Assembly (NCBI GenBank): GCA_046565505.1
Contig: JBKHYJ010000016.1
Span: 1-43,912, forward strand
DNA from: JBKHYJ01 sp046565505
GTDB lineage: Bacteria > Acidobacteriota > Blastocatellia > UBA7656
Direction: 5' to 3'
DNA: 43,912 nt
Under the pieces are notes generated by a model. The model had not been told where the DNA came from and did no database searches. It was given only the letters and a program-made list of their open reading frames with translations. Numbering within the stretch: the first letter of the stretch is position 1; every line of letters starts with the position of its first letter. Positions 1 to 8,581 of this stretch are shown one piece after another. The translations under genes were made by a program, and so were the position numbers.

Positions 1-161
1 ACGAGGTCATAGATTCGTCGGAGGTGGTCATAATCGGGAAGAAGGAGGAGGAGTTCCTCGGGCTGTCCGGGAAGCTGAATGATGGCCGGGTGGTAATAGA
101 CCTCGTCAGGCTTTTCGACTTCGATGACGCCCGGAAGCAGTACGAGGGTGTTTGCTGGTGA
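1..161 (+). CDS. CheW-like protein, C-terminal fragment
   Basis: The 5' part lies outside the window; the visible frame starts at base 3 and ends at the TGA 159-161, giving 52 residues. The tail has the pattern of the last beta strands of a CheW domain: a variable acidic/lysine stretch, then FLGLSGKLNDGRVVIDLVRLF. That matches the CheW layout in which a short strand (usually 'GIAKLDDRLVILLDL'-like) is followed by a terminal helix. CheW couples chemoreceptors to the CheA kinase. The recognition rests on a short fragment, so both the family and the context (chemotaxis or a type IV pili/Frz-like pathway) are tentative. Confidence 0.45.
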   Translation, partial: EVIDSSEVVIIGKKEEEFLGLSGKLNDGRVVIDLVRLFDFDDARKQYEGVCW

Positions 162-233
162 GCCCGGCGGCAAAGTATAAACCGGGGCTGACGTATTGAA
201 ATTCGCGAGGCTGCGAGCGCAGCGGTAACCACA

Positions 234-1181
234 ATGAGCGACTACACAAACGGGGCGGATAAAATAGCGGATAAGATAATGGCGCGATCATCTTCCGCGC
301 CCGCGCGAACCGACCGCCCGGCGGCCGACAGGGTCGCTTACGTGCTGTCTTACAAGTTTGACATTCTGGAGACGCTCCTGGCGGATCAGGACTGCGAATA
401 TTACCTGGCGAGAGAGGTAGTTGGAGGCGGCCTCACGGGGCTGAAGGCGCTCACGCCCCGCGCGGCGCATGACATACAGAAGCGCGAGCTGTTCTACCTC
501 GAAGCATACGCCGCCGCGAGGCTCTCCCACTTCAACATCGTCGCCTGCGGGAGGCCTGAACAGATCGAGGGGGTTCACTTCTCCCTCTTCGAGTACAAGC
601 GCGAAGCTTTGACCCTCCGCCAACTGCTCGACCGCGGCGGCTGGCTCGACCTGCGCGGGGGGGTCGAGGCGAGCGACCAGATTGCCAGCGCGCTCGACTA
701 CGCGCACGCGGCCGGGGTCTTACACCTGGACTTGCGGCCGGAGAACGTGTTGATCGAGCCGGACGGATGGGTGTGTGTTATGGGCTTCGGGTTGGAGGCC
801 GGAGGCAGGGCGGGCCGGGCCTATCAGGAGCGCTCGCGCATGGCGGCCGCGCCCTATATGAGCCCGGAGCAGGCCGCGGGCATGGCCGTGGATCACCGCA
901 GCGACCTTTACTCGCTCGGGGCCATACTGTACGAGATGTTGACTGACCGCGTGCCGTTCGATTCGGACGACGCGGATTACGTGAGGCGGAGGCAGTTGAC
1001 CGACGCGCCCGCGCCGCCGCACATGATCTCCGCTAACGTGCCCGAAGAAGTGTCGGCTGTCGTGATGAGGTTGTTAGAGAAGAACCCAGATAATCGCTTC
1101 AACAGCGCGGCCGCCTTCCAGGCCGCCCTTGATGGGGCGCTCAATCCCGATTTGCGCAGGAGTCTTAGACTGAACGACTGA
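234..1181 (+). CDS. Ser/Thr protein kinase-like protein, probable pseudokinase
   Basis: A 315-residue soluble protein with a Hanks-type kinase fold and no membrane segment. Visible kinase motifs are the VAIK-type lysine (K71, in LKAL), a degenerate HRD loop reading HLDLRPEN (catalytic-position D166, N171), the SPEQ/APE motif and the RSDLYSLG helix F motif. The DFG magnesium-binding aspartate is replaced: residues 184-186 read GFG. The glycine-rich loop is also poor. Kinases lacking the DFG Asp are usually inactive or act as scaffolds, so pseudokinase is the best reading, although some kinases keep activity by other routes. No strong ribosome site precedes ATG 234; ATG 282 is an alternative start. 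The gene is followed 64 bp later by the AAA ATPase gene and may be co-transcribed with it. Confidence 0.8.
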   Translation: MSDYTNGADKIADKIMARSSSAPARTDRPAADRVAYVLSYKFDILETLLADQDCEYYLAREVVGGGLTGLKALTPRAAHDIQKRELFYLEAYAAARLSHFNIVACGRPEQIEGVHFSLFEYKREALTLRQLLDRGGWLDLRGGVEASDQIASALDYAHAAGVLHLDLRPENVLIEPDGWVCVMGFGLEAGGRAGRAYQERSRMAAAPYMSPEQAAGMAVDHRSDLYSLGAILYEMLTDRVPFDSDDADYVRRRQLTDAPAPPHMISANVPEEVSAVVMRLLEKNPDNRFNSAAAFQAALDGALNPDLRRSLRLND

Positions 1182-1245
1182 GCCATTAAAGCCGGCCGCA
1201 TGCCCCTCGGGATACCCCGGCGGGAAGCTGTAAGGAGGTTCGCAG

Positions 1246-2115
1246 ATGTACCTGGAGTATTATGGGCTGAAAGAAATGCCCTTCGGCCTGACGCCCGACC
1301 CCGGATATATTTTTAAGACGGAGAGCCACCTCGAAGTGCTGGCGACAGTCAAGTATGGGGTCGAGCAGAATAAGGGTCTCATCGTAGTGACGGGCGAGGT
1401 CGGGTGCGGCAAGACGACGATCCTCAGGGCGGCGCTACAGAGTTTCGGCGAAGAGGTGCTCGCCGTCTACATCTTCAACCCGTTCCTCACCATGACGGAA
1501 TTCTTCCAGCAGCTCGTTATGGAGATGGAGATTCAAGTGCCGAGAAGAATATCGAAGCCCGAGCTGCTCGCCACGCTCGGGCGCTTCCTGGCCGGGCGTC
1601 ACTCGCAAGGGCTGCGGACGGTGTTGATAGTTGACGAGGCGCATGGGCTGCCATTGGCTCTGCTCGAAGAGGTCCGGTTGCTATTGAACTTCGAGACGAA
1701 CAGCGAAAAGCTGTTGCAGGTGATACTGAGCGGGCAGCCGGAATTGGACGAGGTCCTGAACCGCACAGAATTGCGGCAGCTCAAGCAGCGCGTCTCCTTG
1801 CGCAGCGCGATTAAGCCGCTCAGCATCTTCGAGATAAACAAGTACGTGCGCTTCAGGCTGAAGCAGGCGGGCGCGGAAAACGTCAACCTCTTCGACGGCG
1901 CGGCCATCAAGCTGGTGGGGCAGGTCTCGCAAGGAATACCGCGAGTGATAAACAACATCTGCGACAACGCGCTGCTGTACGGCTACGGCTCGGCGAGGGA
2001 GATTATCACGCGCGAAATCATCGAGGACGTGGTCGCCGCGCTCAACCTCGCGCCGTGCAATTTCAACAGCAACCCCTCGTCCGGGTTCGGCGGCGGGATC
2101 AGCTCTAGCCTCTGA
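1246..2115 (+). CDS. ExeA/GspA-type AAA ATPase
   Basis: A 289-residue P-loop ATPase of the general secretion pathway protein A (ExeA/TniB-like) family. The N-terminal MYLEYYGLKEMPF...PDP signature is typical of this family. Walker A is GEVGCGKT (residues 50-57), Walker B is VLIVDEAH (126-133), and a sensor/arginine region follows. Unlike Aeromonas ExeA it has no transmembrane segment or peptidoglycan-binding domain, so it is the short cytosolic form found near secretion, pilus or exopolysaccharide genes. A strong Shine-Dalgarno (AAGGAGG, about 1232-1238) precedes ATG 1246. The 3' end overlaps the convergent aldo/keto reductase gene by 11 bp. Its partner machinery is not visible here. Confidence 0.85.
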   Translation: MYLEYYGLKEMPFGLTPDPGYIFKTESHLEVLATVKYGVEQNKGLIVVTGEVGCGKTTILRAALQSFGEEVLAVYIFNPFLTMTEFFQQLVMEMEIQVPRRISKPELLATLGRFLAGRHSQGLRTVLIVDEAHGLPLALLEEVRLLLNFETNSEKLLQVILSGQPELDEVLNRTELRQLKQRVSLRSAIKPLSIFEINKYVRFRLKQAGAENVNLFDGAAIKLVGQVSQGIPRVINNICDNALLYGYGSAREIITREIIEDVVAALNLAPCNFNSNPSSGFGGGISSSL

Positions 2116-2926
2116 CCGCGCCGCGCGCGAGCCGCGCGACAAGCTCGCGCTCCCCGGGGCCGAACCAGGGCGGGTCACCGGCGGCGGCGTTTTCGATCAT
2201 GTGATTCACGCTCGACGTGGCGGGAATCGCGACGTGGCACCGCCTGTCGCTCAGAACCCATTTAAGTAACGCCTGCGACCAGGTCGTCACGCCGAACGGC
2301 TTGAGCGGCTTGAGCGCCGCCTCCGCCGGCGCGCGGCGCGCGAGGCCCCCGCCGCCGAACGGGCGCATCACCACAACACCGACCCCGAGGTCCGCCGCCA
2401 GCGGCAATATGTCCACCTCCACTTCTCGCTCGAATGGGTTATACGGGATTTGAATGGCCGTGATCCGGCCGCTCTGCATCACGCGCTTCAACTCGACGAA
2501 GTGTGACGCGCTGTAGTGCGTGGCGCCGATGGCGCGCGCTTTCCCCTCGTCGCACAACCGCTCAAGCATAGTGAGGTGCTCGCGCCAGAGCACGAGGTTA
2601 TGAATCTGGTAAAGGTCCACGCGGCCGCCGAAGAACCCTAGCGCGCGGTGTGCCTGCTCCCTGCCCTCGTCGGCCGACTGCGCCCAGACTTTCGTGGCTA
2701 TCAGCGCCCTTTCGCGACGGCCCTCCACGCACGCGCCCAGCACGCGCTCGGCCTCGCCGTACATCGGCGACGAGTCGAAAAAATTCGCGCCCGACCGCAT
2801 CGCCTCGTCAACGACCGCGCGGGCGTTGCGCTCAGCCTCGTCGCCCCGCACGTCGAACGTCTGCCATGTGCCCATCCCCACCGCGGGCACGCGCAATCCG
2901 CTTTGTCCTAATTCTCGAATTTCCAT
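2105..2926 (-). CDS. Aldo/keto reductase
   Basis: A 273-residue NAD(P)H-dependent TIM-barrel oxidoreductase. The aldo/keto reductase catalytic tetrad is complete: D51 and Y56 in FFDSSPMYG, K79 in IATKV and H109 in LYQIHN. It belongs to the bacterial 'predicted oxidoreductase' branch (MEIRELGQSGLRVPAVGMGTW start). The substrate cannot be read from sequence; the family reduces aldehydes and ketones. It is encoded alone, convergent with the upstream ATPase gene, sharing the last 11 bp (2105-2115). A second, unrelated-branch aldo/keto reductase lies at 32636-33628. Confidence 0.9.
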   Translation of the reverse strand: MEIRELGQSGLRVPAVGMGTWQTFDVRGDEAERNARAVVDEAMRSGANFFDSSPMYGEAERVLGACVEGRRERALIATKVWAQSADEGREQAHRALGFFGGRVDLYQIHNLVLWREHLTMLERLCDEGKARAIGATHYSASHFVELKRVMQSGRITAIQIPYNPFEREVEVDILPLAADLGVGVVVMRPFGGGGLARRAPAEAALKPLKPFGVTTWSQALLKWVLSDRRCHVAIPATSSVNHMIENAAAGDPPWFGPGERELVARLARGAVRG

Positions 2927-3153
2927 GACCTCATTAGCCCCAGCCGGACCCCGGCCTTCGGGATGCCGCGAACCACGTCATGAACATACTACAATTAAGC
3001 GCGGCGGTGAAATCTCGCGGCGGCCAGGTCGGGGAAGGCTCCGGGGGATCGCCCCGCGCGCGCCGCCTGCCGGGCCGCGTCGTCCGCGTTTAACACCACC
3101 GAAATCGGACCGCCCACATGAACTTTTGCTGGGGTTCGGATGAGTGCTAAATT

Positions 3154-3666
3154 ATGGCCGTTGAGGCAAGCGAGATGGAGAAGATTAACTACCCCGTGAC
3201 GCCGGCCGTGCGCGCGCTGAGGGAAAAAAAGATAGCCTTCGAGCCGCACCTCTACGCCTACAAAGACCGCGGCGGGACGGCCCACTCGGCGGCGGAGCTG
3301 GGCGTGCCGGAGCATGTCGTGATTAAAACGCTCGTGATGGAGACTGAATCACGCGAGCCGCTGATCGTCTTGATGCATGGCGACCGCGAAGTATCGACCA
3401 AAGAGCTCGCGCGCATCATCGGGGTAAAAGCCGTGGCCCCCTGCGACCCTTCGACTGCGCAGAAGCACACGGGCTACATGGTGGGGGGCACGAGCCCTTT
3501 CGGGACGCGCAAGACGATGCCGGTCTACGCGGAAAAGACCATATTCCTCCTGCCGAAGATTTTCATTAACGGCGGCAAGCGGGGCTTCCTGGTTTCGATG
3601 GCGGCGAGCGACTTGAGGGCCGCCCTGCCGATCAAAGAGGTGGCTGCGGCAATCGGCCCGCACTGA
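3154..3666 (+). CDS. ybaK: Cys-tRNA(Pro)/Cys-tRNA(Cys) deacylase YbaK
   Basis: A 170-residue protein of the YbaK/EbsC trans-editing family, which hydrolyses Cys-tRNA(Pro) mischarged by prolyl-tRNA synthetase. Supporting features are the N-terminal TPAVRAL, the catalytic-region lysine in HVVIKTLV (K58), the central VSTKELARIIG and the diagnostic GGTSPFGTRK loop. Length is near the family norm (about 155-170). ATG 3154 is taken as the start; ATG 3175 (MEKINYP), with a GAGG 8 nt upstream, is an equally reasonable start and would remove a non-conserved 7-residue lead. pdxH follows 48 bp later on the same strand. Confidence 0.92.
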   Translation: MAVEASEMEKINYPVTPAVRALREKKIAFEPHLYAYKDRGGTAHSAAELGVPEHVVIKTLVMETESREPLIVLMHGDREVSTKELARIIGVKAVAPCDPSTAQKHTGYMVGGTSPFGTRKTMPVYAEKTIFLLPKIFINGGKRGFLVSMAASDLRAALPIKEVAAAIGPH

Positions 3667-3714
3667 ACCGGCCCCACGCCCCCGTGAACTATGTTGTGAA
3701 AGAGATTGACGAAG

Positions 3715-4338
3715 ATGCGGGACTCAAACGTAGAACATGAGCTGACAGAAAGTAACGTGGACCCGGACCCATTCAAGCAGTTCGCGGACTGGTTTAAACA
3801 GGCCGAGGAGGCCGGGTCGAAGATGCCGAACGCGATGACGCTCGCCACGGCGACCAGGGATGGCGTACCGTCGGCGAGGGTCGTGCTGCTGAAAGGATTT
3901 GACGAGCGGGGCTTCGTTTTTTTTACCAACTACGAAAGCCGGAAAGGAAAAGAGCTTCAAGAGAACCCGGTCGCCGCGCTCACTTTCTACTGGTCCGTGC
4001 TCGACAGGCAGGTGCGCGTCACGGGCCGCACGGCGAAAACTTCCCGCGAGGAATCAGAAGAGTATTTCCACACGCGACCCATCGACAGCCAGTTGGGTGC
4101 GTGGGCTTCGAGGCAGAGCGAGGTGATTAGCAGCCGCGAGGTTCTCGAAGAGAGGATGCGGCGGCTCATGTCGCAGTACGGCGGCAAGCAGATACCGCTG
4201 CCGCCATACTGGGGCGGCATACGCCTCTCGCCCACGAGTATAGAGTTCTGGCAGAACCGCGCCGGGCGACTCCATGACCGCCTGCGCTACACGCGGCAAG
4301 ATAATGACAGTTGGCTGATCGAGCGGCTTTCACCATGA
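3715..4338 (+). CDS. pdxH: Pyridoxamine 5'-phosphate oxidase
   Basis: FMN-dependent oxidase that converts pyridoxine 5'-phosphate or pyridoxamine 5'-phosphate to pyridoxal 5'-phosphate, in the last step of vitamin B6 synthesis and salvage. The conserved chain is visible: NAMTLATATRDGVPSARVVL, then FFTNYESRKGKEL (FMN phosphate site), LTFYW, RQVRVTGR, ASRQS, and the C-terminal RLHDRLRYTR followed by WLIERLSP, the usual PNPOx end. I chose ATG 3715 because GAAAGAG (3698-3704) sits 10 nt upstream. A TTG at 3706 in the same frame is too close to that site. The length of 207 residues fits the family. Confidence 0.95.
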   Translation: MRDSNVEHELTESNVDPDPFKQFADWFKQAEEAGSKMPNAMTLATATRDGVPSARVVLLKGFDERGFVFFTNYESRKGKELQENPVAALTFYWSVLDRQVRVTGRTAKTSREESEEYFHTRPIDSQLGAWASRQSEVISSREVLEERMRRLMSQYGGKQIPLPPYWGGIRLSPTSIEFWQNRAGRLHDRLRYTRQDNDSWLIERLSP

Positions 4339-4392
4339 CGCGCCCACCGGGACATTTCAAGACGGGCGGCCGGGTCGAGGGGGGTCCAGGAC

Positions 4393-4701
4393 CTATGACG
4401 CCGCGAACTCGGGCCGGGCGCCTTCAAACTTAACGGCCCCGAGGAAATGGGCGTCACCCTCTTCAATGCGAATCATGTGCGCCGAATACTTCATCCACTT
4501 TTTCCCTTTGAACGGGAGCCTGATATACACGTCCAGCTTCATTCCGACCGGGACAGATTCCTTCAGGCGTAGCATGGCCCCGCCAGAGCTTATGTTCTGT
4601 AAGACGCCCTCCTGCTCAAAACCTTGTCCGCCCCCATTTGTGCCCTCCACCCTGACGGGCCAATCCACTACGAATCGTCTTCCTTTTCTGCGTTCAATCA
4701 A
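4393..4701 (-). CDS. PilZ domain protein (c-di-GMP receptor)
   Basis: A 102-residue single-domain PilZ protein. Both c-di-GMP-binding signatures are present: the arginine motif at the N-terminus (R4, R5, R8, R9 in ERRKGRRF) and the N/DxSxxG motif as NISSGG (residues 36-41). The rest fits a six-stranded beta barrel ending in AVKFEG. Such proteins transmit cyclic-di-GMP levels to motility, secretion or polysaccharide machinery through partners. The start is a TTG at 4701-4699, supported by GGAGG four bases upstream on the minus strand. No operon partner is visible. Confidence 0.88.
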   Translation of the reverse strand: MIERRKGRRFVVDWPVRVEGTNGGGQGFEQEGVLQNISSGGAMLRLKESVPVGMKLDVYIRLPFKGKKWMKYSAHMIRIEEGDAHFLGAVKFEGARPEFAAS

Positions 4702-4952
4702 CGGGCCTCCAGTTTTGCTCAGCTAGTTTGTTTCAAAATCCTCCTGCATTAACCCAGGGCTGTCACGTTGGTAGTTAGATATTGCTAATCTCCGAGCCCT
4801 TCCTTGATGAAAGAATAAAGTCATAGTTCTGAGGGAAAAACTACCGCCACGAGCAAGCAGGCTTCGGCGTCCAATCTGGAAGATCAATCACAAAAACGCA
4901 GCGACGCTAAACCCGGCCAGGCGTTTGAGCACCGGCCTTCGCCGCGCGGGGC
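4702..4952. other. Intergenic stretch, no gene seen
   Basis: About 370 bp separate the PilZ gene from the TonB receptor gene, both on the minus strand. The part near 4702-4830 is AT-richer than its surroundings and probably carries the PilZ promoter, but I find no convincing -35/-10 pair. The part near 4953-4980 holds the receptor terminator, listed separately. No coding frame with plausible composition is present. Confidence 0.5.
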
Positions 4953-4980
4953 CAAAAAATATGGGAGCCTCGCGGCTCCC
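4953..4980 (-). terminator. Rho-independent terminator of the TonB receptor gene
   Basis: Read on the minus strand, a perfect 7-bp GC-rich stem (4974-4980 pairs with 4963-4969, loop 4970-4973) is followed by AT and then six T residues (4959-4954). It lies about 95 nt after the receptor stop codon. Confidence 0.8.
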
Positions 4981-5074
4981 GGGAAGTTCACTTAGGAGGT
5001 TACGAACCTGTAAGACGGCCCCGGCGGCGGGCGGCCCGCTCTCATGCCGGGGCCACCTTCGCGCCGCCCGCGCG

Positions 5075-8000
5075 CTAGAAGGCGTAGCGGACATGCATGG
5101 TCACGTAGCGGCCGACCGGCGTGAAGACCGGGCTGATTATGCCTCCATCGTTCAGCCGCACGTTGTTGAAGAATGGGCTGAGCGTGTTGCCCGTCCCGAG
5201 GTCGCTCGTGTTCGGGCGCGCCCACGTGAAGTTCGGATGATTGAACACGTTGAAGAAGTCGAACCTCACCTGGAGCTTGTGCCCTTCAAACGGCATCGAG
5301 AAGGCTTTCTGAAGGCTCAAGTCCAGCCTGTTGGTCCGGTTCCCCCGGAGCGTATTGCGCCCCGCTATGTTCGTGCGGATCGCCGGGTCAACTATATAGC
5401 GCGTGTTGGCCGGGTCAACCGGGTTACCGTCGGGATCAATGTAGCCCGTGGGCGAATCTATGCCGAAGAGGCTGCCTAAAATCGCCACCGAGTTGGCGGG
5501 GGCCTCCGGGTGAATGATGGCCGGGCGGTCGTTGAAATTTTCCCTGTCCCCGTTCAAATCCAGGCCGCCCACGAACGGCGTTTCGACCGCCCCCGACTGG
5601 ATGCGGTAAATGCCCGAGACCGTCCAGAAGCCGGCGACCTGGCTGAGCAGCCCCCTCTTCGGCCCGGGCAGGTCGTACAGGAACGTCCACACGGCGCGGT
5701 GCGGGATGTCGTAAGATGCGACGCTGCGGTCGTCCTTGCGGTTAAAGAGATTCGAGCCGCGGCTCGCGCCGCCCGTCGTCACGAACACCTCGCTGTTCAC
5801 GTCGTCAATGGCCTTGGAGTAGGTGTAAGCGAATCGGAAGAGGAACCCGTTCCTGAACCCGCGCTCGACCCTCGTTTGCAGAGAATGATAATTGGAATCC
5901 CCGCCATTAGTCCGGGCGACGATGGACCCGCGACTCGGGTTTATGCGGACCCTGTTGATGCCCGGGTTCAACTGCTCGTTGATGAACAGCCTCAACCCCC
6001 GCGTGCCGACGTAGGCCGCGTCCACGATGAAATTGCCGGGCAGCTCGCGCTGCACGCCGAGGTTCCACGTGTAGGTCTGCGGATTCACCAGGTCCGGCGC
6101 GATCGTGTTGACTGTGCCCAATGGGTCGAGCGTGCCGGTGGCCGGCAGGATGCTCGCGACGGCGTTGGGTATGCCGCGGGGGGTCGGCCCCGTGTCCCCG
6201 TTGATCGTCACGCCGGAAACGTTAGGCACGGCCGCCGCCGTGTTCTGCAAAATGTTGGTGAAGAAAATGTCGTACCCGACGCCGAAACCGCCGCGGATCA
6301 CGGTCCTGTCCCCGCCGAAAATCTTGCCCGCGAAATGCGGTGTGTAGGCGAAGCTGAAACGCGGCGCGAAGTTATTATTATCGCCCTTCTGCCTCGCGAC
6401 CGCGTCGATGGGGGCGTCGAGCCCGGCGAAGGCCGGGAACGCCACCACGTTGAATGGCGTGCCGTAATTCTCGTACCGCAAGCCCAGATTCAGCGTCAGG
6501 TTCGGCCGGGCGCGCCAACTGTCGTTGACGAAGTAGGCTTGCTGGAAGGCGTCGGGGTAGATCACAGGGCTGCCATAGTTCCTGGTCGCGAACGCCCCCT
6601 CGGTCCCGGAGAATGCGTCTACAAAGTTCGCGAAATCCGTGAAGCCGCCGCCCGCCGAATAGACCAGGTTCCCCTGGTTGTTGAATGGCACGATCTGCCT
6701 CGTGAGCTGGCGCAACAGGTCCACGCCCGCGCGTACCGTGTGGGTGCCGCGGGTGTAGGTGATCGTGTCCTGGTACTGGAAGTTGTTCAGCGTGCGGCCC
6801 TGCGGGAACGTGGCGGGGATGCCCCCGAGCGCGCCCACTGTGCTTATGGGGCTCGTGGCGAATACGATTTCCGGCCCGAAGTTCACCGCCGACGGGTCCT
6901 GCGCCCCGAACAGCACGTTGGAGCGGCTGAAGGAGAAGCGGAACTCGTTGGTCATCCTCAGCGAAAGAATGCGCGTATAATTCAGGTAAAAGTTCTGTAC
7001 GCGGGAGGGCACGTCGATTGTGAAGCCCTCGAACGGCGTAGGGATCTGGTTTGTGACCTTCTGGTCCTGGAAAAGGTATCGGAACGCGAAGCTGTTATTC
7101 TGATTCGGCGTCCAGTCCACGCGCGACAGCAGGTCGTATGTGTTGGTGGGCGCGGGCCTGAATACCGTCGCGGTGCCGAATTCGATGTCGGGCCGGCCGT
7201 TGCCGAGCGCGACCGTGAACGGGTTCGTCGTGCCGCGGAGGCCGCCCACCACGCCGAGGTAGCGGTCCAGGTTCGGGCTGGCCCCCTGCGGGAACAGGGC
7301 GCGTAGCTGCTGGAACCCCCGCTCAGTCGGGACCACGGCCGACGCCGACGCGCCCCCGCTGCGCGTGAGCGTGGGCTGGAAGGTGCCGAAGAAAAACAGC
7401 TTGTCCTTCTTGATCGGCCCGCCCAGCGAAAAGCCGAAGCTGTTTTGAATGTAGACGGGGACTGAGGTGAGTCCCTCATTGGCCTTCTGGCCGGGCGTCA
7501 AAGAAGACAGCGCGCTCGTGTCTATCACGTCATAGATTGATCCGTGAAATTGATTCGTCCCGCTGCGGGTGACTACGTTGACGACCGCGCCGCCCGCGCG
7601 CCCGTACTCGGCCGAGTTGTCGCCGCCCAGGATACTTACTTCGTTATAGCCGTCGCGCAGCACGGGCTGAAGGCTCTGCCCCGTGATCGAAACGTCGTTG
7701 TTATCCGTCCCGTCGATCAACTGATTGTTAGACCGCGCGCGCAGCCCATTGATGTTGAACTCTACGCCCTGCACGAAGCCGCCGGCGAGCGGGCTCGGGC
7801 TCGTGACGCCGGGGAGCGTGAAGACGAGGTTGACGGGGTTCAGCCCTATGACCGGCAGGTCCACGATCTGCCGCTGCTCCAGCGTGTTTGCCCGCGCGCC
7901 ATCCTGCTGCTGAAGTATGACCGTCGAGTCCGCGTTGACGTTTATCACTTCGGTCTGCGCGCCCACTTCGAGCGCGAAGTCCGAGGTCGTTGCTTGCGCG

Positions 8001-8326
8001 GCGACCACTATGACGTTATCGCGAGACGTGGTCTTGAATCCCCCCGCGCCCACCTCCACCACGTACGTGCCTGGGTCGACCGCGTCCAGGCGGTAGCCGC
8101 CCTCCGACGACGTTGTGGTCTCGCGCGTGACGTTGGTGGCTTTGTTAGTGATCCTCACGGTCGCGCCGGCGACGACCGCGCCGGACGGGTCGTTGACGGT
8201 CCCGACGATTATGCCTTTGCTCGATTGAGCCAGGGCCGAGACGGCGAAGACCGGCATCAAGAGCGCCGCGACCGTCACGAGCGCCATCGCGTATGCCAGC
8301 GATTTGATTCTACGAAGGTGCCTCAT
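5075..8326 (-). CDS. TonB-dependent receptor with carboxypeptidase regulatory-like domain (Oar-like)
   Basis: A 1083-residue outer-membrane protein. The order is: signal peptide (residues 1-33, hydrophobic core then SALAQ), a carboxypeptidase-regulatory-like beta-sandwich (about 37-120; GTVNDPSGAVVAGATVRI...GGYRLDAVDPGTY), a plug domain (about 130-260; LIDGTDNNDV, GRAGGAVVNVVTRSGTNQFHGS) and a long 22-strand barrel ending in the aromatic MHVRYAF. This is the Oar/'TonB-dependent receptor' type greatly expanded in Acidobacteriota. Its ligand is unknown; uptake of carbohydrates, peptides or metal chelates is possible. AAAGGAG precedes ATG 8326. A terminator follows at 4953-4980, so it is probably a single-gene unit. 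A repeat shared with the next gene upstream lies about 150 nt before its start. Confidence 0.9.
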   Translation of the reverse strand: MRHLRRIKSLAYAMALVTVAALLMPVFAVSALAQSSKGIIVGTVNDPSGAVVAGATVRITNKATNVTRETTTSSEGGYRLDAVDPGTYVVEVGAGGFKTTSRDNVIVVAAQATTSDFALEVGAQTEVINVNADSTVILQQQDGARANTLEQRQIVDLPVIGLNPVNLVFTLPGVTSPSPLAGGFVQGVEFNINGLRARSNNQLIDGTDNNDVSITGQSLQPVLRDGYNEVSILGGDNSAEYGRAGGAVVNVVTRSGTNQFHGSIYDVIDTSALSSLTPGQKANEGLTSVPVYIQNSFGFSLGGPIKKDKLFFFGTFQPTLTRSGGASASAVVPTERGFQQLRALFPQGASPNLDRYLGVVGGLRGTTNPFTVALGNGRPDIEFGTATVFRPAPTNTYDLLSRVDWTPNQNNSFAFRYLFQDQKVTNQIPTPFEGFTIDVPSRVQNFYLNYTRILSLRMTNEFRFSFSRSNVLFGAQDPSAVNFGPEIVFATSPISTVGALGGIPATFPQGRTLNNFQYQDTITYTRGTHTVRAGVDLLRQLTRQIVPFNNQGNLVYSAGGGFTDFANFVDAFSGTEGAFATRNYGSPVIYPDAFQQAYFVNDSWRARPNLTLNLGLRYENYGTPFNVVAFPAFAGLDAPIDAVARQKGDNNNFAPRFSFAYTPHFAGKIFGGDRTVIRGGFGVGYDIFFTNILQNTAAAVPNVSGVTINGDTGPTPRGIPNAVASILPATGTLDPLGTVNTIAPDLVNPQTYTWNLGVQRELPGNFIVDAAYVGTRGLRLFINEQLNPGINRVRINPSRGSIVARTNGGDSNYHSLQTRVERGFRNGFLFRFAYTYSKAIDDVNSEVFVTTGGASRGSNLFNRKDDRSVASYDIPHRAVWTFLYDLPGPKRGLLSQVAGFWTVSGIYRIQSGAVETPFVGGLDLNGDRENFNDRPAIIHPEAPANSVAILGSLFGIDSPTGYIDPDGNPVDPANTRYIVDPAIRTNIAGRNTLRGNRTNRLDLSLQKAFSMPFEGHKLQVRFDFFNVFNHPNFTWARPNTSDLGTGNTLSPFFNNVRLNDGGIISPVFTPVGRYVTMHVRYAF

Positions 8327-8473
8327 TTTTTCTCCTTTAACTCCGAGAAATTCCTTTTCGTCCGAAACACAGTGAGCTACGGCGGCTCATTTGCGCCGGG
8401 CCGCAACCGGCATGCGCAGGCGGCCCGCCACACAAATGGCCCGTCGCGTAAAGTTTATGGCGGGCAATGGAAC

Positions 8474-8540
8474 GGGAGAATAAGTTTGGGATGAGGCGCG
8501 CGGGTGAAGTGGCAGCCGGGCCGAAAAACATGACGAGTCC
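8474..8540 (-). repeat. Dispersed repeat copy 1, 5' of the TonB receptor gene
   Basis: Shares four spaced blocks with 9344-9408: GGGAGAA (8474), TTTGGGATGA (8485), CCGAAA (8521) and TGACGAG (8531). Offsets from the first block are 0, 11, 47 and 57, against 0, 11, 48 and 58 in the other copy. The copy lies 148 nt upstream of the receptor start and 42 nt after the stop of the JAMM-like gene. Confidence 0.6.
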
Positions 8541-8581
8541 TTTCGCCGCGCGGCCCGTGCGGTCGGCGATTGAGAGGCAGG

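Noticed and set aside
5510..7306. 598-codon open frame on the plus strand
   Set aside because: It is antisense to the TonB receptor gene, very rich in Arg/Val/Ala with no recognisable domain, and typical of codon-phase shadows in GC-rich DNA.
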